Source: Sulfurimonas sp. RIFCSPLOWO2_12_36_12
GTDB taxonomy: Bacteria; Campylobacterota; Campylobacteria; Campylobacterales; Sulfurimonadaceae
Length of the DNA: 44,938 bases
Direction: 5' to 3'
NCBI GenBank assembly: GCA_001829675.1
Contig: MIBZ01000030.1
Location: 1-44,938 of the forward strand
The number at the start of each line of letters is the position of its first letter. Positions within the stretch are counted from its first letter, which is position 1. The notes under the pieces were generated by a model. It was not told the DNA's origin and made no database searches. It saw only the letters and a program-made list of their open reading frames with translations. Position numbers and translations under genes: made by a program. Shown piece by piece: positions 1-7,150 of the stretch.

Positions 1-1
1 G

Positions 2-745
2 ATTGGACTTGCTTTTGACAGAGATAAAAATATATATATAAGCGACTCTCGCGAAAAAAGGGTAAATGTTTATGATAGAAACGGAACTCTACAATTTGTG
101 CTCGGGGATAGGCTGGACTTTGCAAATCCAACCGGAATAGCAGTTGATAAAAATCAGCATAGACTCTATGTGGTAGATACAAAGGCGCATCTTTTCAAAG
201 TTTATGACATTGCTACGAAAAAATATCTCTATTCAGTAGGGAAAAGAGGTACGGAAGACGGCGAGTTTAACTTTCCTACAAATGTGGCGGTAGACCAAAG
301 AAACGGAAACATTGTGGTAGTAGACACTCAAAATTTCCGTGTACAGATTTTTGACAAAGATGGCAAGTTTTTGAGTAAATTTGGAAATGTCGGCAATAAA
401 CCGGGGACATTTGCCAGACCCAAAGGTGTAGGTATAGATAGTGAAGGCAATATATATATTACAGACAGTGCCTTTAACAATATTCAAATTTTTGATGAAA
501 CCGGAACTAAATTGCTTATGTTTTTTGGCGGCGGCGGTTATGGGCCGACACAGTTTCGTCTAATAACCGGAATATATGTAGATGAAGATGACAAACTAGT
601 AGTAGCGGACGGTTTTAGCGGAAGAGTACAGACCTTTCAGTATGTAAGCCAAAAGTGGAAGCAAAAAAATCCGCAAAAGTATAATGAACTTAAAAATATT
701 AAGACAGAAACAGTACCACAGTCGATAATAATAGAAAAAAAATAA
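2..745 (+). CDS. NHL-repeat beta-propeller protein, 5' end outside window (partial)
   Basis: The reading frame is already open at base 2 and reads back through the window edge, so the internal ATG at 98 is not the start. Visible are successive NHL/6-bladed propeller repeats of the pattern G-(I/V)-x-(I/V)-D-x-x-x-x-(I/L)-Y-(I/V)-x-D-(S/T), for example around GIAVDKNQHRLYVVDT and GVGIDSEGNIYITDS. The C-terminal tail is Lys-rich. NHL propellers usually bind proteins or ligands and have no single reaction. It is the first visible gene of a run with a prolyl isomerase, an outer-membrane barrel, a second NHL protein and a multiheme cytochrome, so a role in assembling or scaffolding an envelope cytochrome complex is inferred. 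It is paralogous to the NHL protein at 3482-4489. The signal peptide, if any, lies outside the window. Confidence 0.88.
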   Translation: MGLAFDRDKNIYISDSREKRVNVYDRNGTLQFVLGDRLDFANPTGIAVDKNQHRLYVVDTKAHLFKVYDIATKKYLYSVGKRGTEDGEFNFPTNVAVDQRNGNIVVVDTQNFRVQIFDKDGKFLSKFGNVGNKPGTFARPKGVGIDSEGNIYITDSAFNNIQIFDETGTKLLMFFGGGGYGPTQFRLITGIYVDEDDKLVVADGFSGRVQTFQYVSQKWKQKNPQKYNELKNIKTETVPQSIIIEKK

Positions 746-754
746 GGCAGAATT

Positions 755-1690
755 TTGAATAAGTTTTTTTTAGTAGCCATTTTAGGCACACTTTTATATG
801 GAGAAAAAATATTGTTGCCGAAATCTACCGTTGCTATGGTAAACGGTACTGCTATTTCGGTAGATGAGAGAGACAAAGAGGTTGGAAAGTTACTTCCAAA
901 AGAGTATTTTCATGCTAATGTAAACCCCGAAAAGCTAAAAGGCTTACAAGAAAAAGCACTGGAATCACTCATAGAAAAAACACTTTTATATAACTATGCA
1001 GTATCTAAAAAAATAAAAGTAAGCGAAAATGAAATAGATGAGGTTATGAGCAATCTTGCAACTACTGTCGGTTCCAAAAAAAAGTTGGAAGAGGGAGTGG
1101 AACAACTAGGATTTACAAAGCTAAGTTTTAGAGAAGCAGTTAGAAAAGATGAGGTTTTAAAAAAGCTCTATAAAAAAGAGATAGAGGCAAATCTTAGTGA
1201 TGCTGAACTTAAAAAATATTACAGTGAAAATATGTATAAGTTTAAAGAGCCTGAGAAACTTAGGGTGCGTCTTATTTATGTTAAAAATGATCCTAGTGTT
1301 ACAGACGGAAAGCAAAAAGCAAAGAAGAAGATAGAAGAGGCACAAGCACTGCTTAAAAAAGGAGAAAACTTTCCTTATGTTGCTCAAACATACTCAAATG
1401 ATGCGAGTCGTGTTATGGGAGGGGATATGGGATATCTTCATAAAGGCATGTTAGACCCTACGGTAGAAGAGAAAGCGCTTTCTATGGAGGTCGGTGCCAT
1501 AAGCGGAATTATAGAAAAAGATATAGGATTTTTTATAGTAAAAGTAGAAGAGAAGGCTCCTGCAAATCAACTCTCTTTTGATAAAGTAAAGGGTGACCTT
1601 AAAAAAGAGTTAAAAGAAAAAGAAGAAGAGAAGAGAAAAGCAGAACTTCTTGGGAGATTGAAACTAAATTCAGTGATTGTAAAGCAATAG
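755..1690 (+). CDS. Exported PpiC/SurA-type peptidyl-prolyl cis-trans isomerase
   Basis: This is a periplasmic folding factor that isomerises Xaa-Pro bonds. The start is TTG at 755, 9 nt after the preceding stop, with an AAGGCAG ribosome site just upstream. Residues 1-16 form a signal peptide (MNKFFLVAILGTLLYG). A SurA-N-like helical chaperone region with many Lys/Glu covers about 25-150. A parvulin/rotamase domain at about 160-270 shows the family pattern F-x-x-x-A-x-x-Y-S-x-D-x-x-x-x-x-G-G-D-x-G (around NFPYVAQTYSNDASRVMGGD). A charged coiled-coil tail ends the protein. Placement between an NHL gene and an outer-membrane barrel gene suggests a client in this cluster, either the barrel or the proline-rich multiheme cytochrome. 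This is the usual SurA/PpiC length. The family call is firm; the client is inferred. Confidence 0.93.
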   Translation: MNKFFLVAILGTLLYGEKILLPKSTVAMVNGTAISVDERDKEVGKLLPKEYFHANVNPEKLKGLQEKALESLIEKTLLYNYAVSKKIKVSENEIDEVMSNLATTVGSKKKLEEGVEQLGFTKLSFREAVRKDEVLKKLYKKEIEANLSDAELKKYYSENMYKFKEPEKLRVRLIYVKNDPSVTDGKQKAKKKIEEAQALLKKGENFPYVAQTYSNDASRVMGGDMGYLHKGMLDPTVEEKALSMEVGAISGIIEKDIGFFIVKVEEKAPANQLSFDKVKGDLKKELKEKEEEKRKAELLGRLKLNSVIVKQ

Positions 1691-1694
1691 TGAG

Positions 1695-3470
1695 ATGCAA
1701 AAAAAAATTTCCCTTTGTCTCTATTTGTCAGTACCGCTTTTTTTAGTGGCAAATGAGTATCCGGATAGAGGGATTTATGGAAGTCTTGGTTTTTTATATA
1801 TGGAAGACGAGTATGCAATGGCTTCGCAGCATAATACAAAAGAAAATTTTACACAAGAGCTAAAACTTGGATACGGTGGAAATATCTATAGCCCAAAACT
1901 TCTTGACTACATAATAGAAGGCACGCTTAGAAGTGACAGCGAAAATTTTAAAACAGATAGTTATGAATCAAAACAAAAAAGTGTCGGACAAGACTATAAG
2001 GTAAATTTAAATTTTATTAAAGATACTAACTTTCCGTTTACGCTTTATGCAAACAGATATGAGAAGCCAATAAATACGGTTTACAATGCATATGCAACAA
2101 GATATATTTATGAGACTAGCAGCGAGGGAGCTACCGGAACACTAAAGTTTGAACCATATACGGTTACTTATGGTGCAGCTAACACAAAAACTATATCAGA
2201 ATTTAGTGATAGACTGCAAGAGTCACAAACCACTACTTATAACACATCTATTCGATATAGCGAAAAAGCGCATAATTTTCAGGCAAATTATGTACATAGC
2301 GAACTAAAAAATGAACAGCAGTATATTGATGATGCAATTGTGGGCGTAAACCAAATAAGAGATATGGTCGACATTTCAGATTCATGGAAAGCAACTGATG
2401 ATTTAAATGTTTACTCTAGTGTTTCTTATGAAAATGATGAAACATATTTGAGTGAATCTATAGATGCAAACTTTAACCTCTATTGGAGTCCAAAAGATTC
2501 AAAGTATGACGGTTCACTCTCTCTCTATGGCTCTCAAATAGAGTATGCCGACCCTTTGGGAGGAGGAGCGGATTATCTTTTTAATTCTATAAATATTAAC
2601 GAAATGTTTAATTATAAATTGACTGAGACTATTGTGCTCTCTGAGAGCGCAATGGTCTATCTTTATGATGCAAGTTCTATAAAGGGAACAAACTCATATA
2701 TAAATTTATATGCTACACATAATTATGCAACAACTTTGTTTGAAAATATGCCCTTTACTCTGACAACAAGAGCAGGGGTACAAAGAAATGACACTAAGTA
2801 TGAAATGACAGGAAGTGGTGTTGATACGACGACTTCAACTAGCGTTGATAGGTATGATTTGGATATATTGGCAAGGGTTAGAAGAGAACTTCCTTCTATA
2901 AACTCAAGCATAAATTTTTACAGCGGTTACTACAACTCTATAACTTCAATGAAAGAAGAGGAGCAGAGATACAATTTTGATATCTATCTATTATCAAAGA
3001 TTTATAGTATCGTAAACAATAACATTACTGCAAGATATATGCAAACAGAGCGAAGTAATGTTTCTCCCGTAGATAACGAGATAATAAAGAGTGATTATTC
3101 ATTCGCCAGCATTATGGAGGCACTTGATTTTTCTTTTAATCTTGGTTTTAGAGGGAAAATTAGGTTTTTAATCGGGGCAGAGTATATAAGCAGAAAAAAT
3201 GATAACCAAACAGAAAGTGGTGTCAACCCTAGAGCGGATATGAATATGAACTACCGCCTTTCTCAAAGCTGGACTTTTGATGCTTATGCAAAGGTAAGCG
3301 AGATGTACAACACTGTTGATCATTCAGGAAGTGCGAATTTAAATTTTAGAGCCGGAAAAACAAAATTATTAATGGGATATCAGTATAATAAGAGTCAGAT
3401 TGAGGGTGTGTTAAGCACAATAAATAATGAACGCTCACTTCTTAAAGTGCAGTTGATGAGAGAATTTTAG
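1695..3470 (+). CDS. Large outer-membrane beta-barrel protein of the cytochrome cluster
   Basis: This 591-residue exported protein has a signal peptide (MQKKISLCLYLSVPLFLVANE) and then almost only alternating amphipathic strands rich in Tyr, Asn, Ser and Thr. It ends in Phe (QLMREF), the usual C-terminal signature recognised by the Bam machinery. There are no CXXCH motifs. Strand patterns such as NFQANYVHSELKNEQQY and YDLDILARVRREL suggest a barrel of some 20 or more strands. The ATG lies 4 nt after the prolyl isomerase stop. In porin-cytochrome conduits (MtrB/PioB/OmbB types) a barrel of this size sheathes a multiheme cytochrome. By position, it could do so for the cytochrome at 4486-6558. 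I see no specific MtrB signature, so it could also be a secretion channel for the cytochrome. Confidence 0.8.
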   Translation: MQKKISLCLYLSVPLFLVANEYPDRGIYGSLGFLYMEDEYAMASQHNTKENFTQELKLGYGGNIYSPKLLDYIIEGTLRSDSENFKTDSYESKQKSVGQDYKVNLNFIKDTNFPFTLYANRYEKPINTVYNAYATRYIYETSSEGATGTLKFEPYTVTYGAANTKTISEFSDRLQESQTTTYNTSIRYSEKAHNFQANYVHSELKNEQQYIDDAIVGVNQIRDMVDISDSWKATDDLNVYSSVSYENDETYLSESIDANFNLYWSPKDSKYDGSLSLYGSQIEYADPLGGGADYLFNSININEMFNYKLTETIVLSESAMVYLYDASSIKGTNSYINLYATHNYATTLFENMPFTLTTRAGVQRNDTKYEMTGSGVDTTTSTSVDRYDLDILARVRRELPSINSSINFYSGYYNSITSMKEEEQRYNFDIYLLSKIYSIVNNNITARYMQTERSNVSPVDNEIIKSDYSFASIMEALDFSFNLGFRGKIRFLIGAEYISRKNDNQTESGVNPRADMNMNYRLSQSWTFDAYAKVSEMYNTVDHSGSANLNFRAGKTKLLMGYQYNKSQIEGVLSTINNERSLLKVQLMREF

Positions 3471-3481
3471 TGGGGTTTAAA

Positions 3482-4489
3482 ATGAAAAAGTTTATATATA
3501 TATTGATTTTTACAGTTGGCGCTCTCAATGGCGCAAATGTATCAAAACTTGTATGGCCGCCGCCGCCTGATGAAGCAAAAATAGAGTTTGTTACTTCTGT
3601 TATGAGTTCTAAAGATTTGGAAATAAAAAAAAGTTTTTTTTCAAAAGTAATTGACTTTGTGCTTGGCGAAGAGGAGAAGCCTCTTGTTGCACCATTTGGA
3701 ACTCATGCGCAAGGAGACAGAGTTTTTGTAACCGATATCGTATCTAAATCACTTTATGTTTTTGACAAAAAAGAGAATGAAACGCTTACCATCGAAGGCT
3801 CTAAAAAAGAGAAATTTTTATATCCGATAGATGTTACAACAGATAGCAAAGGAAATATTTATGTCTCTGATTCGGTTAGAGCTAAAATATATGTTTTTGA
3901 AAAAGATGGGGATTATAGCCATACCATTGCATCAAAAGCACTGCAAAGACCTGTCGGAATTGCAATAAGCCCAGATGATAAAAAACTCTACATAGTCGAT
4001 TCTGTATCAAGCCAAATACACATAACAACACTTGATGGAAAATTTATAGGTGTTATCGGCAAAAAAGGGCTAGGGGATGGGGAGTTTAACAGACCTACTT
4101 TCATAGATGTGGGAAGTGATGGAAAACTCTATGTTTCAGACTCTATGAACCATAGAGTGCAGATTTTGGACAGAGACGGAAAGTTTATAAGAAAATTTGG
4201 TCAATTAGGCAATGAAATAGGCTGTTTTGGCTCTCCAAGGGGTGTTTCAATTGATAGTCAAAACAATATCTATGTAAGCGATACAATGTTTAACAATATA
4301 CAGATTTTTAACCAAAATGGCGAACTTTTGATGGTGCTTGGGCATTATGGAAATAAAAAAGGAGAGTTTTCACTTCCTGAGGATATATCCATTACGGCAG
4401 ATGACACAATATATGTTGCAGATACAAACAATAAGCGTGTGCAGGCTTTTAGACTTATCAAATCAACACTAGCAAGGAGTTCAAAATGA
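3482..4489 (+). CDS. Exported NHL-repeat six-bladed beta-propeller protein
   Basis: I place the start at ATG 3482 (MKKFIYILIFTVGALNGA, a clean signal peptide) rather than at GTG 3470, which overlaps the previous stop and would add four residues before the signal. After the signal comes KLVWPPPPDEAKIEFV. This Trp-Pro-rich opening is one I remember from NHL proteins of Geobacter-type cytochrome clusters. About six NHL blades follow, with D-S-x-x-x-x-(I/V)-x-x-F at each blade end (SDSMNHRVQILDRDGKF, SDTMFNNIQIFNQNGE). It is paralogous to the truncated NHL gene at the window start. The last codons overlap the cytochrome start as ATGA, so the two are translationally coupled. An accessory role in maturing or docking the cytochrome is inferred. 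Confidence 0.9.
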   Translation: MKKFIYILIFTVGALNGANVSKLVWPPPPDEAKIEFVTSVMSSKDLEIKKSFFSKVIDFVLGEEEKPLVAPFGTHAQGDRVFVTDIVSKSLYVFDKKENETLTIEGSKKEKFLYPIDVTTDSKGNIYVSDSVRAKIYVFEKDGDYSHTIASKALQRPVGIAISPDDKKLYIVDSVSSQIHITTLDGKFIGVIGKKGLGDGEFNRPTFIDVGSDGKLYVSDSMNHRVQILDRDGKFIRKFGQLGNEIGCFGSPRGVSIDSQNNIYVSDTMFNNIQIFNQNGELLMVLGHYGNKKGEFSLPEDISITADDTIYVADTNNKRVQAFRLIKSTLARSSK

Positions 4490-6558
4490 GATATATACTT
4501 TTTGGATTGTTTGGGTTTTTACTATTTGTAGTTATTCAATTGTCAGCTTCAATAGTCAATACAAAACATAATCTCTCCATCAGCAACACGGCAGGAACCG
4601 TAAAAGCTACAAGTGAAACGGAGGTGTGTGTTTTTTGCCATGTACCGCACTTTGCACAGCCTGTTGGAAAGCCTCTCTGGAACAGAAGCATGCCGACAAC
4701 CGATTATGTTATGTATGACAGCGACTACTTAAGAAGAATGGGCTATCCGTCTATTGCCGCAGACCTTGGCACGGCAAACGACACTCCCGGAGCGCTCTCT
4801 CGCCAATGTCTAAGTTGCCATGACGGAACAATCGCGGTTGGTGCCGTATCTAAGTTGAGATACGACTATGACGGTACAACCATAGCTATGGCCGGCGTAG
4901 ATCCGGATGGAACCATAATAGATACGGCAGTCGGTTTTATAGGAACAGACCTTTCCCATCACCATCCAGTAGGGGCTAAATATGACACTACCATCAGCAA
5001 GACTTTCGGTGATGGAGGAATTAGATCATCTGAGCTAAAAGCCACTCCCGATACGCCTATAAAACTTTATGAGTATGGTGGATATAGCGGAAAATATGTT
5101 GAGTGTTCCTCATGCCATGACCCTCACAAGGATAATGGAAAGTTTCTGCACTATGACAGCGGAGCAAATCATGCACAAAATTTTGTGGGCACATGTACCT
5201 CTTGTCATGAAAAAACTGATTGGGTCGGAGGTGCTCATCAAGCGCCTCCTGGTACTCCGACATATACTGATGCAGCGCTGATTGCAAAATACGGAACAGG
5301 TTTGGTCTCAGAGCTTGGCTGTGCAAACTGCCATGTGCCGCATAATGGACAGGGAGTAGGGTACCTAAACAGACAGGTGTTAGAGCAGACATGTTTTCAA
5401 GGAGCTGCTTCAAGCGAGGCAGGAGCAAAATGTCATGGGGTTGGCGGAGCAAAAGATATAAAGTCCATTTTAAGCAGAACTTATACGCATCCTGTTCTTG
5501 CAGAGGACAATCTTCCCGGAACGCAGCATACAAATCTTGATTCGCTTTATGGAACGGGTCATTTAGATCCGCTTGCTATAAAAGGGATGGAATGGGCAAC
5601 AAACAAACATGCCGTCTGCATGGATTGTCACAATCCTCACCGTGCAAAACCCGGTACACATGTTGCGTCTGGAAGTTGGTATTCAGCTCCGGGAACATCA
5701 ACAAACCTTGTTTCAAATGTACTTAAAGGTGTTCCGGGGATTGAGCCTACATGGCCGACTGCTTGGACGCAGCCGACTACTTTTACAACAATGGCTGCTG
5801 CTGAGAAAGAGTATCAGATATGTTTTAAATGCCACTCATATTGGGGAGTCGGCACTGCCACCAAAGGTCTTTCGATTTATACATCAGCAGGAGGAACGCC
5901 GCTTACCGATGTGGCATGGGAGATGAATATAAATAACAAATCAGGGCATTCTGTTGTTATAAATCAACTAGGTCGTACAGGCTCTTACCCTCCAAAAGAG
6001 CTTAATACAGTTCAGCTGTTGACTCCATGGAAAGAGAATCCAGGGTTAAATACTATGTACTGCTCGGATTGTCATGGTGCTGACAATGAGCTAAACGGAG
6101 ATCCAAAGGGACCGCATGGTTCAAACTTGAAGTACATACTAAAAGGTGATAATCAGTTTTGGCCTAAAAAAATTGACGGAGTAACCCTTTACACACTGGA
6201 TGATATTTTCAACGGAACAGCCGGCGGTGTTATGTGTATGAACTGTCACGACATAAATCATCCGCACGATAAGTGGAGAAACAACATGAAAAATCAAGCC
6301 GGAACTACCCCATGCGTTGGGTGCCATGTCGCTGTTCCCCATGGTTCTCCCGTTTCAAGACTAATTGGATACAGCACATTTCCGGCACCATATAATTATG
6401 GAGGAAATTCTCTTAAAATGACAGGATGGAAAAAAAAGTTTTATGATGCGGCTGATGTAGGTACCGTAGGAAATGCATATGCTCCTGTTACTGGTTGTAG
6501 TGGTGGTATGTGCCATTCGACAAACAATGGCGGATATGATGCCAACCTGATGCCGTAG
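4486..6558 (+). CDS. Multiheme c-type cytochrome, ten CXXCH plus CX12CH and CX4CH
   Basis: This 690-residue exported cytochrome has an N-terminal hydrophobic signal (about 1-23). Canonical heme motifs start at Cys 48, 108, 207, 237, 279, 378, 446, 526, 584 and 610. Two motifs are atypical: C303...C316-H317 (CX12CH) and C671...C676-H677 (CX4CH, CSGGMCH), for up to 12 hemes. Many motifs are followed by an extra His (CHVPH, CHDPH, CHNPH), typical of bis-His multiheme families. Between motifs the chain is rich in Gly, Pro, Thr and Tyr, unlike a compact NrfA or Hao enzyme, and no CXXCK is present. Overlap with the NHL gene (ATGA) and the barrel and prolyl isomerase upstream suggest an outer-membrane or extracellular electron carrier. 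It could be a conduit subunit, a surface cytochrome or a polymerising filament cytochrome. The substrate is unknown. Confidence 0.93.
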   Translation: MRYILFGLFGFLLFVVIQLSASIVNTKHNLSISNTAGTVKATSETEVCVFCHVPHFAQPVGKPLWNRSMPTTDYVMYDSDYLRRMGYPSIAADLGTANDTPGALSRQCLSCHDGTIAVGAVSKLRYDYDGTTIAMAGVDPDGTIIDTAVGFIGTDLSHHHPVGAKYDTTISKTFGDGGIRSSELKATPDTPIKLYEYGGYSGKYVECSSCHDPHKDNGKFLHYDSGANHAQNFVGTCTSCHEKTDWVGGAHQAPPGTPTYTDAALIAKYGTGLVSELGCANCHVPHNGQGVGYLNRQVLEQTCFQGAASSEAGAKCHGVGGAKDIKSILSRTYTHPVLAEDNLPGTQHTNLDSLYGTGHLDPLAIKGMEWATNKHAVCMDCHNPHRAKPGTHVASGSWYSAPGTSTNLVSNVLKGVPGIEPTWPTAWTQPTTFTTMAAAEKEYQICFKCHSYWGVGTATKGLSIYTSAGGTPLTDVAWEMNINNKSGHSVVINQLGRTGSYPPKELNTVQLLTPWKENPGLNTMYCSDCHGADNELNGDPKGPHGSNLKYILKGDNQFWPKKIDGVTLYTLDDIFNGTAGGVMCMNCHDINHPHDKWRNNMKNQAGTTPCVGCHVAVPHGSPVSRLIGYSTFPAPYNYGGNSLKMTGWKKKFYDAADVGTVGNAYAPVTGCSGGMCHSTNNGGYDANLMP

Positions 6559-6566
6559 GGGTTTGT

Positions 6567-7088
6567 GTGAAGAGAATTTTATTTATACTACTGTTGATAA
6601 CGCAAGTCGGCATTGCCAAGTCCAATGTAGATGACGATAAACGCATAATGGATACTTTGCTAAAGTACAACTATGGAATTATAAAGATGACCAAGAGCGG
6701 AGATACTCAGCTGCTTAAAGATTTGCTTACGCAAGAGGCTTATTTTAAGCTGATGATTTGGGCGGACTCTTGGAAGTTTAGTAACCTTGCCATGGTTGCT
6801 CAAATAAATGATTTGAGATTTTCTCCGATAGCTTATAATGAAAATAATGCCACCATAAGAACTATGGAAAATTGGACATATGCTTATGCTGACTTAGTAA
6901 AGAGAGATTATGCGCTTGAGCCTACCACTATATTTTATAAGGTGAAATATACACTAAAAAAACATCACGGGCAGTGGATAATAGTAGCAGTTGAAAATCT
7001 GCAAGAAGAGGCGTTTGAGAAACCTAACACCCATAAACCTAAAGTTGAACAAAAAAAAGAGAAGCCAAAAGAAAGCGTTAAGCGTTAA
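6567..7088 (+). CDS. Small exported protein, NTF2/SnoaL-like fold suspected
   Basis: The start is GTG 6567, 8 nt after the cytochrome stop, with a GGGG-type ribosome site (AGGGGTTT). Residues 1-17 are a signal peptide (MKRILFILLLITQVGIA). The body reads like an NTF2-like cone: an N-terminal helix (MDTLLKYNYGIIKMTKSGD), a helix with LLTQEAYFKLMIWADSW, then strands ending in TTIFYKVKYTLKKHHGQWIIVAVENL. The C-terminus is a basic, Pro/Lys-rich tail. There are no heme motifs or cysteines. It is the last gene before a terminator-like hairpin, so it belongs to the cytochrome transcription unit. The function is unknown. An accessory binding role in cytochrome assembly is inferred from position only. 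Confidence 0.75.
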   Translation: MKRILFILLLITQVGIAKSNVDDDKRIMDTLLKYNYGIIKMTKSGDTQLLKDLLTQEAYFKLMIWADSWKFSNLAMVAQINDLRFSPIAYNENNATIRTMENWTYAYADLVKRDYALEPTTIFYKVKYTLKKHHGQWIIVAVENLQEEAFEKPNTHKPKVEQKKEKPKESVKR

Positions 7089-7094
7089 CCGTTG

Positions 7095-7124
7095 CTTAGT
7101 AACTATCTGATAGACTAAGTTTTT
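7095..7124 (+). terminator. Hairpin followed by T-run after the cytochrome cluster
   Basis: CTTAGT (7095-7100) pairs with ACTAAG (7114-7119). An inner CTAT/ATAG pair extends the arm, and TTTTT follows at 7120-7124. This fits an intrinsic terminator or attenuator between the NTF2-like gene and the cytochrome synthase gene. The stem is only moderately strong, so read-through is likely. Confidence 0.55.
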
Positions 7125-7150
7125 ATATATAACACACTCTAAGGAAAAGT

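Noticed and set aside
5057..5533. 158-codon open frame on the - strand opposite the multiheme cytochrome gene
   Set aside because: It lies wholly within a gene of clear function, its product shows no recognisable domain, and it results from the codon composition of the heme motifs.
4486..6558. MccA-type sulfite reductase, suggested by similar length and a long-spaced heme motif
   Set aside because: MccA has seven CXXCH and one CX15CH; here there are ten CXXCH, one CX12CH and one CX4CH, in a Gly/Pro-rich chain with a different layout.
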